Below the pieces are notes generated by a model. It made no database searches. It was not told where the DNA came from and worked only from the letters and a program-made list of their open reading frames with translations. The translations under genes were made by a program, and so were the position numbers. Positions 27,922 to 37,418 of a stretch of DNA of 41,764 bases are shown here, in pieces (positions within the stretch are counted from its first letter, which is position 1; the number at the start of each line of letters is the position of its first letter). This stretch comes from Phocaeicola coprophilus (GTDB taxonomy: Bacteria > Bacteroidota > Bacteroidia > Bacteroidales > Bacteroidaceae): assembly GCA_016900015.1 (NCBI GenBank), contig JACJJM010000030.1, forward strand, positions 1-41,764, given 5' to 3'.

Positions 27922-29418
27922 TTAATGTTTAAACTTGTTGATACAGTCGATATAAGCTTCCACTGAAGCGGCCACAATGTCGGTATTCGCACCGAAACCA
28001 TAATAGACATGCCCGTCATACTCCACCTGCATGTGTACCTTGCCGACGTCGTCGCTGCCCTTGCTGATGGCCTGGATGGTAAACTCCTTCAGCACCATCT
28101 GGCGGGCAATGATTTTCTTCAAAGCCTTGATGGCGGCATCCACCGGCCCGTTGCCCGTCGCGGCGGCTTCAAACTTCTCACCGGCAATGTTCACACCCAG
28201 ACTGGCCACGGAACGGACTCCCACACCACTGGTCACTTGCAGATAGTCCAACTTGATATGATGGTTTTCCGCACGGTCTGCTCCGGCAAGCATGAGCACA
28301 TCGTCATCATTGATTTCCTTCTTCCTGTCTGCCAACTTCAAGAAGTCGTCATACACCTTGTCCAGTTTCTCCTGGCTCATCTCCACGCCCAGCACCTGAA
28401 GCCGATGTTTCAAGGCTGCGCGTCCGCTGCGGGCCGTCAGCACGATGGCATTGTCATCAATGCCCACATCTTTCGGGTCGATAATCTCGTAGGTCTGCAC
28501 GTTCTTGAGCACACCGTCCTGATGGATACCTGACGAATGGGCAAAGGCATTCCGGCCGACAATCGCCTTGTTGGGCTGCACGGGCATGTTCATCAGGCTT
28601 GACACCATGCGGCTCGTGGGATAAATCTTCTGCGTATTGATATTGGTCTGTATGTCCAGGTCCTTGTGACACTTCACTATCATGGCTATTTCCTCGAGCG
28701 AGGTGTTTCCGGCACGCTCACCGATGCCGTTGATGGTCACCTCCACCTGGCGTGCACCATTAAGCACACCCGCCATGGTGTTGGCTGTCGCCATGCCGAG
28801 GTCGTTGTGACAGTGAGTGGAGATGATGGCGTGGTCGATGCCGTCGACGTGTTCCATCAGATATTTTATCTTGGCACCATATTCTCCGGGAAGACAATAG
28901 CCCGTCGTGTCGGGTATGTTGACCACCGTCGCCCCGGCCTTGATGACGGCCTCCACCACACGGGCCAGGTATTCATTGTCCGTCCGCCCGGCGTCCTCGG
29001 CGTAGAACTCCACGTCGTCCACATAGCGGCGGGCATACTTCACGGCAGCCACGGCGCGTTCGATAATCTCCTCCCGTGTGGAATTGAACTTATAGCGGAT
29101 GTGAGGGTCCGAAGTGCCGATGCCCGTATGGATACGCTTGCGCTTGGCATATTTCAGGGCTTCGGCAGCCACGTCGATGTCCTTTTCCACCGCACGGGTC
29201 AGGGCACAAATAGTCGGCCATGTCACGGCCTTCGATATTTCTACTACGGAATTGAAGTCTCCCGGACTCGACACCGGGAATCCGGCCTCGATGACATCCA
29301 CGCCCAAAGCCTCCAACTGGCGTGCCACTTGAATCTTTTCCACTGTATTCAACTGACACCCGGGCACTTGCTCGCCATCGCGGAGCGTCGTGTCGAAAAT
29401 AAAAAGTCTGTCGCTCAT
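27922..29418 (-). CDS. leuA: 2-isopropylmalate synthase
   Basis: Commits carbon to leucine: acetyl-CoA plus 2-oxoisovalerate give 2-isopropylmalate. It is 498 residues. It starts [20 protein letters not shown], with catalytic R13/D14. The metal ligands are in [14 protein letters not shown], the [11 protein letters not shown] motif is intact, and the SSGIHQDG segment marks the linker. A C-terminal regulatory domain (about 390-498) should bind leucine for feedback inhibition. It is the first structural gene of the operon, preceded by a leader peptide and an attenuator hairpin; the ATG lies 33 nt after the hairpin. Confidence 0.98.
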   Translation of the reverse strand: MSDRLFIFDTTLRDGEQVPGCQLNTVEKIQVARQLEALGVDVIEAGFPVSSPGDFNSVVEISKAVTWPTICALTRAVEKDIDVAAEALKYAKRKRIHTGIGTSDPHIRYKFNSTREEIIERAVAAVKYARRYVDDVEFYAEDAGRTDNEYLARVVEAVIKAGATVVNIPDTTGYCLPGEYGAKIKYLMEHVDGIDHAIISTHCHNDLGMATANTMAGVLNGARQVEVTINGIGERAGNTSLEEIAMIVKCHKDLDIQTNINTQKIYPTSRMVSSLMNMPVQPNKAIVGRNAFAHSSGIHQDGVLKNVQTYEIIDPKDVGIDDNAIVLTARSGRAALKHRLQVLGVEMSQEKLDKVYDDFLKLADRKKEINDDDVLMLAGADRAENHHIKLDYLQVTSGVGVRSVASLGVNIAGEKFEAAATGNGPVDAAIKALKKIIARQMVLKEFTIQAISKGSDDVGKVHMQVEYDGHVYYGFGANTDIVAASVEAYIDCINKFKH

Positions 29419-29451
29419 AGTTTATTTGTATTTATCATGTTTCACAAACGA

Positions 29452-29490
29452 GAAAGCCTTTCACACTTGCGGGAAGTGAGAAAGGCCTTC
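29452..29490 (-). terminator. leu operon attenuator hairpin
   Basis: On the minus strand, a stem of 17 positions (GAAGGCCTTTC-T-CACTT with its complement) has one mismatch, one G-U pair and a CCCGC loop. It is followed by a T-rich stretch (TCTCGTTTG). It lies 25 nt after the leader peptide stop and 33 nt before leuA, the classical place for a transcription attenuator. Confidence 0.75.
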
Positions 29491-29515
29491 ATGCATTCAT
29501 CATCATCATGCACTT

Positions 29516-29602
29516 CTACGCGCGACACTCACCCCCACCGGACATAGCCAGCAGAATAAGGGAAATGTTCAGACTTAGAATGTGCAAAATGCTCCGTTTC
29601 AT
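29516..29602 (-). CDS. leu operon leader peptide (Leu/Ile-rich)
   Basis: An 87-nt frame, ATG to TAG, too short for routine gene finding. The 28 residues include six Leu (TTG, CTA, CTG, CTT, CTG, CTG) and four Ile (all ATT), with the dense core LSLNISLILLAM at residues 9-20, and end in SGGGECRA. No Val is present. It starts about 15 nt after the predicted start of transcription and is followed by the attenuator hairpin. By analogy with leuL/ilvL leaders, ribosome stalling at scarce Leu- or Ile-tRNA would prevent terminator formation. The Ile content suits an operon that may also feed isoleucine through citramalate. Confidence 0.75.
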   Translation of the reverse strand: MKRSILHILSLNISLILLAMSGGGECRA

Positions 29603-29625
29603 ATTTATTTTATGTATAACCGTTG

Positions 29626-29655
29626 CAAAAGTAACGGTTTATCTGAAATATCAAA
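29626..29655 (-). promoter_or_regulatory. leu operon promoter
   Basis: -33 box TTTG (plus CAAA, 29652-29655), 18-nt spacer, -7 box TACTTTTG (plus CAAAAGTA, 29626-29633), a near-ideal Bacteroidetes promoter. Transcription should begin about 29618, just ahead of the leader peptide. Confidence 0.75.
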
Positions 29656-29834
29656 AATAAAACGTCATTTTTTTATTCTTATCTTCTTCATTTCTTCAAA
29701 ATGAAAGATGTTTTTACCCACGGAACCGTCCATCCGAGAGATGCAATCCCCGCCGTCGCGGCCTCGGAAACTTACGTATATTTGCATGATAAACTTCCGT
29801 ATGTTTCCGCTCCAATCTCCGTATCTACACCTTA

Positions 29835-32120
29835 TTAATATATGTACTCTACAGGAGACTTGATGAAGCGGACGACAGCCGTGTTCTCCTTACCGTTTCG
29901 CTGCCTCCAAAGCCCCCAGCCGCCCGTGAAGCGGTGAAACCATCCGAGTTCGTCCGGCGAATGGCAGGCTATGACCATCTTGTTGTGGTTGATGCTCTGC
30001 GTGTTCCACTGTGCACCCGGGCCATAGAACGTCACAGCTTCGTCCTTCACACCGCCAAGTTTATTATACACTTCCGCATGATAGATGGTGGGAAGCGTCA
30101 CTCCGTCCACTTGCAAATCGGCACGGTTGCCCGACAGGGTGAACACCTGTGTCCGGCCATTCCAAGGCGACTGCACAGCGTATGGGCCGCCGGAAGCATC
30201 AAAACGCATATAGGAACTGCCATTGAAAATGCGGTCATACAGTTCGACGGAAGGCATCTCATACCCATCGGGAGACACAGCTTTCGGGTCGAGCGTCCCC
30301 AAGCCGACCGACGGGACGCGATAGTCCCGGAGCTTCACGACTCCGCCCTCACCCACGGCCTCCAATGCGACGCCGCTGTCACCGATATAAGCCGAATGGT
30401 TCCAGAGCGCAAGGTATTCTTCCGGCGAACATTCGTTCAGATATTCCAAGACGGACTTGCCGGCTTTCGCCGCAGGGTCGTCAGGCACGAGAATCTGGTC
30501 GGCAAAGTCCGAAGCATGTCCCTGGGCATTATACTTGCACCACCACACGCCGTTCATCAGCGTGACAGGCAACCCGAAGTTGCGCCGCTTGACGACATAG
30601 ACCTCCGTCTCCTGTCCGTCGGACACACGCCTCACCACCAGCGTGGCAGCCTGCTCGCGCCCGTCGGCCTTTTTGTCATTCGGCCTCCAGCCACCGATGA
30701 CCCGGAACGTCTGCGGCTGTCCTTCAGCCGCCTCCACCTTCAGCCAGGCATCTTCCCCGTCGCTGAAACGCACGTCCAACTCATAACCTTCCGGCATGAC
30801 GAAACGCCCCAGTTCATTATCCACATAACGGGCAAAGTCGCAGGTATAATCATCACGCCCGAACCATAAATCGCCTTCGAGACGAATCGGATTGGGTAGC
30901 ACCCGGAGCGTGAGAAAGTCTTCTTCATAAGTCTCCGACAATCCTTTCCGACGGAAATGCACGACAGCTTCCTCAAGCGGATGGTTGGGCGGCAGCAACG
31001 TCGTCCGCACACGGAAATGATTGCGAAACACCTGTCCTCCGGCATCCCTTGCCGGTTCTATCACCAACGGAAGGCCCGGACGGGCATCCAGCTCCAGCTC
31101 GTCGTCGCAATCGACGGCCAGCGTGAAATCAACCGCCCGGCAGGACAACGACAGTTCATCGCCCGCCTCATTCACCTGTGCATCTTCCGGCAGGGCGGAA
31201 GCTTCACGGTCGATGACAATGCGCCCGTCCCAATCAGGACGCAAAGCGGATTCGCCCCCGTCTTCCCAAGCCAGCACGTCCAGGCTGACTTCCTGCGTAT
31301 CTTCGTCCAGCCCCAGCGTCAAGACATATACGGCATTACGCTTCAGCACCTGCGGCAACGCTTTCTCCACAGCGTACTTGCGTCCGCCCGCCGTACCTTC
31401 CACACGGACCATAAGCCCGGGATTGACCTGTTCATACACATAAGCAAAGCCCAAAGAATCAGCCTGCAAGGAAGGAGCAAATGAATATGCCTGGTCTGCG
31501 ACATCCATGTCTGAAGAAGACGGATGGCCGTCCTGTTCAAACACATATCCCTGCTGGGCGACATTCTTCAGTGTCAACCGACTGACCGCCAGACCTGCAC
31601 TTCGCATACGCAAATCAAAACGCGCAATGCCACGCTTCATGTCCACAGGCAACACCGTCTGGCCGACGGGTTGTTTGTCAAGTTCCAACTTACCCGTGAA
31701 GAAGTGTGCCACCTGTCCCTCCGCCGTAGCGACCTGCATGGCCAGCCACTCACGCTCCGTCATCCCTTCATCACGCAAAGCCTCCAAGTCCAGCTCTTGC
31801 AGATTGGCCAACACATAGAGTGTCCCCGACATGCGTGCCACCGACAACGCATATCCGCCGTCAGACAGTTTCCAATCGGCATATACCTGTGTCAGCAAGC
31901 CGTCCTCAAACAGGCAAGCCTGAATATGCTTCACTTCGCCGTCCGAGTCCAAAGCCGAGGATACTCCATCCACCTGGAACGCCTGCGGAATAGCCTTTAT
32001 CACAGAAGCTACATTTCCATGGCCCTGCCGCATGCCCTCTTCCTGCCGGGAACACGAAGTCCCCGACAAGAGCACCAAGCAGGAGGCCAGGATGTACAAA
32101 TAAACATTCAAGCATTTCAT
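29835..32120 (-). CDS. Fimbrial-type lipoprotein with C-terminal domain shared with a tandem paralogue
   Basis: A 761-residue lipoprotein. The signal peptide ends in GTSC with C23. Residues about 60-300 are a fimbrillin/FimB-Mfa2-like beta domain (IQACLFEDGLLTQVY, TLYVLANL, KRGIARFDLRMRSAG). A middle beta domain includes DREASALPED and NEAGD. The C-terminal half has CDFARYVDNELGRF, GGWRPNDKKADGREQ, EVYVVKRRNFGLPV, LMNGVWWCKYNAQGH and PDGYEMPS; the last two resemble the WW...N and PDGYRxP signatures of FGE/C-type-lectin-like domains. It is clearly homologous to the 750-residue protein two genes upstream along its whole length. Likely an accessory or tip subunit of a type V-like pilus, or a surface adhesin. 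Last gene of the operon. Confidence 0.75.
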   Translation of the reverse strand: MKCLNVYLYILASCLVLLSGTSCSRQEEGMRQGHGNVASVIKAIPQAFQVDGVSSALDSDGEVKHIQACLFEDGLLTQVYADWKLSDGGYALSVARMSGTLYVLANLQELDLEALRDEGMTEREWLAMQVATAEGQVAHFFTGKLELDKQPVGQTVLPVDMKRGIARFDLRMRSAGLAVSRLTLKNVAQQGYVFEQDGHPSSSDMDVADQAYSFAPSLQADSLGFAYVYEQVNPGLMVRVEGTAGGRKYAVEKALPQVLKRNAVYVLTLGLDEDTQEVSLDVLAWEDGGESALRPDWDGRIVIDREASALPEDAQVNEAGDELSLSCRAVDFTLAVDCDDELELDARPGLPLVIEPARDAGGQVFRNHFRVRTTLLPPNHPLEEAVVHFRRKGLSETYEEDFLTLRVLPNPIRLEGDLWFGRDDYTCDFARYVDNELGRFVMPEGYELDVRFSDGEDAWLKVEAAEGQPQTFRVIGGWRPNDKKADGREQAATLVVRRVSDGQETEVYVVKRRNFGLPVTLMNGVWWCKYNAQGHASDFADQILVPDDPAAKAGKSVLEYLNECSPEEYLALWNHSAYIGDSGVALEAVGEGGVVKLRDYRVPSVGLGTLDPKAVSPDGYEMPSVELYDRIFNGSSYMRFDASGGPYAVQSPWNGRTQVFTLSGNRADLQVDGVTLPTIYHAEVYNKLGGVKDEAVTFYGPGAQWNTQSINHNKMVIACHSPDELGWFHRFTGGWGLWRQRNGKENTAVVRFIKSPVEYIY

Positions 32121-32132
32121 GTATTCAGAGAT

Positions 32133-33026
32133 TTATCCGACAGACGGCGTTATTTCAATATTGTCCCCTGGCTCCCACTCTTCAAATACAGGCTTCACGA
32201 CGATGTCTATGTGGTCCTTGCTCACAGTCACCGTATAGACGGCATTGCGCTTCAATGCGGCGTCCAGTCTTTTCGTCAGAGTCTTCACTTCGCCGCCGTC
32301 GAAACTGACTTCAACCCTTATCTCCATGCCGGGATTCTCCTGTTCGTAGACATAAAGCACCCCGGGAGTATCCTGTGTCAGAGCGGAAGGAAACGTCAGG
32401 GTCGTGTCGCGACGTGTCACACCGGACGGAGACTGCACACCATCCTGCGGAAAGAGATATGCGGACTGAGCCACCTTCGTCAGTGTGAACTTTTCAAGTT
32501 TCGCCGCACCGGCCACATTCATCACGATGTCAAAACGAGCCACACCACGCTTCAAAGTCATGACTTGTGCTCCGACATCCTGCCTAGCGGCATTCAGAGT
32601 CAACATCCCTGTAAAAAAGGAACAGGCCTTCCCTGTTCCATCCGTCTTGTAAACAGACTTCAACCAGTCCGCCTCCGAAATGTTTTCCGATTGCAACTGC
32701 TCCAGATCTATCACACCGGAAGCATTGGCCAGCATATACAGATTGCCTCCATAACCATCCACCTGCAATCGGTACGTGTCACCCGCCACTTGCAGATTCT
32801 TATATGCCTTCGTCATGATGCCTCCTTCAAACAGGCAAGCCTGCATGTCGGTCACCTCATTTTCTCCTTCCAAGGTTTGTCCACTGCCATCAAAACCGGC
32901 GACACGAGTCACCACCACCGTGCTTTCATTTCCTTCCCAATACTGGTTTTCGGAATTATCGGCACAAGAGGCCAGCAATGTACCCACACTCACCACACTC
33001 ACAAATTTTAAACTTCTCATTTTCAT
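32133..33026 (-). CDS. Short fimbrillin/FimB-Mfa2-like lipoprotein
   Basis: A 297-residue lipoprotein with lipobox LASC (C21). It corresponds only to the N-terminal domain of the 761-residue neighbour: MQACLFEGGIMTKAY, NLYMLANASGVIDL, KRGVARFDIVMNVAG, AQSAYLFPQDG and VLYVYEQENPGMEIRV have direct counterparts there. It lacks the GVWWCKYN/PDGYE C-terminal half. In Mfa/Fim systems a short lipoprotein of this size often serves as an anchor or assembly subunit; here it could equally be a duplicated single-domain subunit. It is 12 nt before the next gene and 36 nt after the previous one, so co-transcribed. Confidence 0.75.
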   Translation of the reverse strand: MKMRSLKFVSVVSVGTLLASCADNSENQYWEGNESTVVVTRVAGFDGSGQTLEGENEVTDMQACLFEGGIMTKAYKNLQVAGDTYRLQVDGYGGNLYMLANASGVIDLEQLQSENISEADWLKSVYKTDGTGKACSFFTGMLTLNAARQDVGAQVMTLKRGVARFDIVMNVAGAAKLEKFTLTKVAQSAYLFPQDGVQSPSGVTRRDTTLTFPSALTQDTPGVLYVYEQENPGMEIRVEVSFDGGEVKTLTKRLDAALKRNAVYTVTVSKDHIDIVVKPVFEEWEPGDNIEITPSVG

Positions 33027-33062
33027 AATAGTCTTTCTGTTTCTAGTTTAGTTTCACTTCAT

Positions 33063-35315
33063 TTACCTATATATATAATTCACCGGTGTTTTTACACAGC
33101 GTATCGTACGTGTCTTATGCTGGTTATGGTCTGCGTATTTTATCCAAGTGGCCCGTCCTTGGGGCGAATTAGCAGGATACCCCTCCAGCATCCAGGTCTT
33201 TCCGGACCGCCCGCTCGTGGCCATGAGAACCATCATCTTCGACAGCGAACCCGCAGACGCATTCCACTGATGACCCAAGCCGGACATAACCCAATGATTG
33301 CCTTCATAATCGAAGTCATAGATGTTAATAGGACCGTAGTTGCCACCTTTAAAAGTCACTGTACGCTCCGTGATGGTGTAAGACAGATGTTGCCCCAACT
33401 GGTTATTGAAACTATGGCTTCCATACCCCAAGGCACAATCATTACCCCACGAGAAAAAACGGAAATCATCGTAATCAGGCACTTCATAACCATCAGGAGC
33501 CATAGACGCCGCTTCAAGAGCACCAAAATCATAAGCCGCATTAACATGGTCCTGATAGCCTTCGTAATAGAAATTCGCCCCGTCGTAAGCCAATTTCAAG
33601 CCTTCCGGATTGCCTCCTTGGTATTGATCGCCCAAAGCAGCCAGAAAATCATCATCACTGCACGTCTTCAGGTAATCGGCCACACTGACTCCGGCTTGCG
33701 CGGCAGGGTCGTCTTTTACCAAAATCTGTGCTGCAAAGTCCTTTACATGACCTCTCAGGTTATACTTGCACCACCACACACCGTTTATGTTCACCACCGG
33801 CAGTCCCCAGTTCTGACGTTTCACTACATAGACTTCAGTATTTCTGCCATCGGCATCCGACACGACCAACTTTCCTGTCTGCACACGACCGTCGGCCTTG
33901 GGGTCATTGGGCTTCCATCCACCCTCCAGATAATAGCTGTTTGCCTGCGGCCCTTCGTCCAACCTGAGCCACGGCTCTTCCACCGCATCAAATTCCAATC
34001 TCATCACCTTTCCATCCTCTAACGTAAACGTAGCCAAACGTCCGTCAACATAGCGGGCAAAGTCACAAATGCTGTCTGTGTCAAACCTCACGAACCCTTC
34101 CACGCGGACGGGACTCGGCCGAAACGAAAGTACCACCCGTCCGACCTGTACCTGCCGCTCATACAAATCCAAGTAAATGTATTCTTGGATGCTTCCCGGC
34201 AAACGGGACAAGCAGGAGACATCGACAGCAAACCGGGCTGTCCGGCCCACCGGAGCCAAGTCAACGACGACACCATAGGCCCGTCCCTGGACTCTCACAT
34301 CTACATCCGCCCCGGTTTTCAAAACCAGTTGCATCTGGTTTCTATGAGCAGGGACATACACCGTGTCACCGGCTTCACTAAGCCGGCCTCCTTCTGGCAG
34401 GACGGAGGCTTCGCGGTCAATCCATCCGCCGGACTGCAAGGCAGACTCCGACGACAACCCGCTTTCCCATCCTTCTGACAAGACTTCCACCCGGACATCC
34501 GCACCCTTGCCATAGACTTTCAACGTATAGACCGTATTACGTCTCACGGCTGGCAACTTCGTTTTCAGACGATGCCAAGCTCCATCTATATCCACTTCAA
34601 TTTCAACATCATGGGAACGACCGTCCTGCTCTGCGACATAACACAACGTCGACTTGCGGTTCTTGAACGGAGCGTCGTCTTCAAACGTCTTTGACCAATC
34701 GGCAAACTCCGAGCCTGACGGACTTCCACCGGTGTCCTGCGCATTCACATACCCTGTCTCGGAAATGCCTTTGATGACGACACGCTTCACCTCGACGCCC
34801 TCGAAAGAAGCATCCAAATCGATGCGCGCCACGCTGCGTTCCAATGCCAGAGAAACCTGCAAAGGCATATCAGGCGACAATGTCAACATCCCTGTCATCA
34901 GTATGCCCTGCCCTGTCATATCACCGACCGTGGCCTCCAACTGCCTGAAATGTTCCAACGTGGTGACACCGGGCTGCAACGCACCTACATCCACCGCATC
35001 TATGGCATTCGCCAGAAAAAAGACACGACCACCCATCTGCGAAGGACGAAGATGGCACACTCCGTCTACATCAGGTAAAAGAGACTCAAAAACCTCACTC
35101 AAAATGCCGTCCTCGAAACGACAAGCAACCAACGCATTCACTTGCGACTCTGCATCCGTAGCATCTCCTTCCGACATGCCACGCGCGGCAAGACGGACAG
35201 CCAACGCGCCATCAGAACCCGGCTGCGACACAAGGTCAGAAGCATCGCATCCACACAATGTAAAAGTCAAAACGCCACACAGAGCGACCAATATCTTATC
35301 AAATCTCATCATCAA
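33063..35315 (-). CDS. Fimbrial-type lipoprotein, tandem paralogue of the 761-residue protein
   Basis: A 750-residue lipoprotein; lipobox LCGC with C23. The N-terminal domain (about 60-285) has VACRFEDGILSEVF, VFFLANAIDAVDV and LERSVARIDLDASFEG. The middle part has DREASVLPEGGRLSEAGD. The C-terminal half has CDFARYVDGRLATF, GGWKPNDPKADGRVQ, EVYVVKRQNWGLPV, INGVWWCKYNLRGH and APDGYEVPDYDDF. The DPAAxAGxSVxxYLxxCS insert is shared with the 761-residue paralogue, so Cys in WWCKYN and in the CS segment may pair. Predicted surface adhesin or pilus tip subunit with an FGE/lectin-like end (inference). It follows the metzincin gene by 15 nt. Confidence 0.75.
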   Translation of the reverse strand: MMMRFDKILVALCGVLTFTLCGCDASDLVSQPGSDGALAVRLAARGMSEGDATDAESQVNALVACRFEDGILSEVFESLLPDVDGVCHLRPSQMGGRVFFLANAIDAVDVGALQPGVTTLEHFRQLEATVGDMTGQGILMTGMLTLSPDMPLQVSLALERSVARIDLDASFEGVEVKRVVIKGISETGYVNAQDTGGSPSGSEFADWSKTFEDDAPFKNRKSTLCYVAEQDGRSHDVEIEVDIDGAWHRLKTKLPAVRRNTVYTLKVYGKGADVRVEVLSEGWESGLSSESALQSGGWIDREASVLPEGGRLSEAGDTVYVPAHRNQMQLVLKTGADVDVRVQGRAYGVVVDLAPVGRTARFAVDVSCLSRLPGSIQEYIYLDLYERQVQVGRVVLSFRPSPVRVEGFVRFDTDSICDFARYVDGRLATFTLEDGKVMRLEFDAVEEPWLRLDEGPQANSYYLEGGWKPNDPKADGRVQTGKLVVSDADGRNTEVYVVKRQNWGLPVVNINGVWWCKYNLRGHVKDFAAQILVKDDPAAQAGVSVADYLKTCSDDDFLAALGDQYQGGNPEGLKLAYDGANFYYEGYQDHVNAAYDFGALEAASMAPDGYEVPDYDDFRFFSWGNDCALGYGSHSFNNQLGQHLSYTITERTVTFKGGNYGPINIYDFDYEGNHWVMSGLGHQWNASAGSLSKMMVLMATSGRSGKTWMLEGYPANSPQGRATWIKYADHNQHKTRTIRCVKTPVNYIYR

Positions 35316-35330
35316 CTGTTTTTTTCTTTT

Positions 35331-37175
35331 CTATTTATACAAATACGGATTGTTTGCACTGTCCAGATAAGAAGGCGAATCTATCGGCAGCTCTTTCAGA
35401 TGGTCCACATAGAAATTATTGACCAGCTCCATCGCCCACGGACCGTAAGTGAATGCACTCGAATGCCCGTATCCCATCGTGTGGCCCAACTCATGGATGG
35501 CAAAGCTACACGTGTAAGCATTATTATAATATCCCAAATATATCCACTGAGCGACTCCCCAGACAGAGCCTCCGGCCAGACCGGCCACCCCATTGCCTTC
35601 ATAAATCAAGCCGACCTGCAACCGATATTTCGCACGCATCTTCTGAATCACGACATCGGGCGACACAGGCTCATGATTGTCATCATACAGCTTGTCAGGA
35701 TTGTCCCGCATGAGCTGCTCCAGTTCGGGCATAGCCACCATGCCTGAATAGTTCAAGAAGAAAGCCACCGACTCACGACAATGCACAGGCCGGATGCCTT
35801 TCCAGTTTCCGCTGGGGCCTCCATCCGGCAAGTCCGGATCGCCGCCATAAAGCCCCCAATGGATTTCCATGCCATACTTGATGCGCTGCAAACGCTGCCA
35901 GTATTCATCGCCAGACTCCATCTTGATAGTGGCCCCTGCCAAGTCGGCAGGCTTCACCACAGCCAACTGCAATGCCCGTCCGGACTCGGTCAGATAGGTG
36001 GTCGGACGTTCCAGCATCGGCAGCGACTGATAGAAGTCGGCAAATGCAGGAATCGTGTCAAAATAAGCCAGTTCGATATACTCATTGTCCAAAGACGGGA
36101 AACGCACCTTGACCAGCACATCCCCCAAACTGCGAGGCGAGTAGAACCGTGCATGAAGCCGGCCATCATCCGTAATCGAAAGTTGCAGCGGTTCCGATGT
36201 GTCAAACATGCGCTGCGAACGGTCTGTATACACCGTCTTCGGTTCATCATCCTGCAAAATCTTCCCATACCCGCCTTCCTCATACGCCTTGCGGGTCATG
36301 AAAAGAAGTCCTGAGCTGTCGTCAGGATGTGATACGGTCGTTTCTACGCGATTTTCCCGGTTGGGCATTACAGCCGTCTGGCTGAAAACGTATGTCTGCC
36401 CCACTTCATAGCCGCGGTAGTTGCGCGTCAGCAGCCTCACTTCTCCCTGAAAAGCCTCCCCCTCCACTGTGGGCATGAAGCAATAGGCCGAAGCCTGGTC
36501 CAGACTGATGTCATCCATGTGACCGTCGCTCTCTCCACTGAAACGTCCGTCGCCAGACAAGGAAGTGACGAAACGTACTCCGGAAAGCGAAAGCGTCTTG
36601 GAGACAACGGCATGACGGACATAAGGATTGTTGTAGTCAAAACTAAAATCGACCTTCCCCATAATGCGCTGTTGCTTCACGACCGTGTCCAGAGACGCCA
36701 CTTCCTGCTTGCCCCCGGCCGTCTGTCGCACGGTCACCGAAAAGGGAGTCTGCGAATAGAAATATTCCGCCTCCAAGGGTTTGTGCAAATCGGCAGGAAA
36801 AGAAAGCCAGCAGTCAGCAGCCCTCTGCAAGTCCAAAATGGAAGCCCGGTCTTTCCGCTCATCCCCTTTGATACCAAGCACCAACAGCCGGTAAGCACCC
36901 TCATGCAGTCCCTCCACCAGTATTTCGGCAGTGGAAGCATCGTAGCGCGACTTGATGTCCTTCACCAATTCACCCGCTTCATCGACGACATAATAGGCCA
37001 CCCGGTCATAGCGCACCTCATCCAAAGTCACCGAACGACTTTGCTCGCCGACATATCCTTCGCCTTTCAACTTGAAGACGGCAACAGGCATCGAACGCCC
37101 AGAACGGCCAGCCCAGTCTTCAGACATGCAAGACACGAGCAATAAACATAACACGAAAAAATTCAGATGTTTCAT
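35331..37175 (-). CDS. Metzincin-type zinc metalloprotease lipoprotein with fimbrillin-like N-terminus
   Basis: About 614 residues from the ATG at 37175, chosen because it gives a compact signal peptide with lipobox LVSC (C16). Upstream in-frame ATGs at 37205, 37220 and 37238 are possible. Residues about 20-290 look like a FimB/Mfa2-type beta domain (DRVAYYVVDEAGELV, GAYRLLVLGIKGDE, KVDFSFDY). The C-terminal part (about 390-614) is a protease: H561-E-L-G-H565-T-M-G568-Y-G-H571 is the full metzincin signature HExxHxxGxxH, with a candidate Met-turn at M582. This half resembles the Bacteroides metzincin-like lipoprotein family (BF0631-type), to be confirmed. First gene of a four-lipoprotein operon. 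It may process pilin-like partners or cleave host proteins; both are inference. Confidence 0.8.
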   Translation of the reverse strand: MKHLNFFVLCLLLVSCMSEDWAGRSGRSMPVAVFKLKGEGYVGEQSRSVTLDEVRYDRVAYYVVDEAGELVKDIKSRYDASTAEILVEGLHEGAYRLLVLGIKGDERKDRASILDLQRAADCWLSFPADLHKPLEAEYFYSQTPFSVTVRQTAGGKQEVASLDTVVKQQRIMGKVDFSFDYNNPYVRHAVVSKTLSLSGVRFVTSLSGDGRFSGESDGHMDDISLDQASAYCFMPTVEGEAFQGEVRLLTRNYRGYEVGQTYVFSQTAVMPNRENRVETTVSHPDDSSGLLFMTRKAYEEGGYGKILQDDEPKTVYTDRSQRMFDTSEPLQLSITDDGRLHARFYSPRSLGDVLVKVRFPSLDNEYIELAYFDTIPAFADFYQSLPMLERPTTYLTESGRALQLAVVKPADLAGATIKMESGDEYWQRLQRIKYGMEIHWGLYGGDPDLPDGGPSGNWKGIRPVHCRESVAFFLNYSGMVAMPELEQLMRDNPDKLYDDNHEPVSPDVVIQKMRAKYRLQVGLIYEGNGVAGLAGGSVWGVAQWIYLGYYNNAYTCSFAIHELGHTMGYGHSSAFTYGPWAMELVNNFYVDHLKELPIDSPSYLDSANNPYLYK

Positions 37176-37418
37176 AGACTTCCTTACGACTTGATTTGCT
37201 TTCATTCTTTTCAATCTCATTTCATTATTCACACGCATACTCAACTCGAAAACTTATAAAGAATTATCCATAATAAAACCGTCTATACGCACGAGACACA
37301 TACGTAGATATATTGTATATCACACGACAAAATATTCACATACACACTTTGCAAAAGAAAGACCTATTCTTCGCTCGGAAATAACATCCGAGAAAGTCGT
37401 ATCTCGTTTTATGGGCGG

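Noticed and set aside
29777-29784. Plus-strand TATATTTG promoter-like box
   Set aside because: It points into the 3' end of the leftward leuA promoter region with no plus-strand gene downstream; probably chance in AT-rich DNA.
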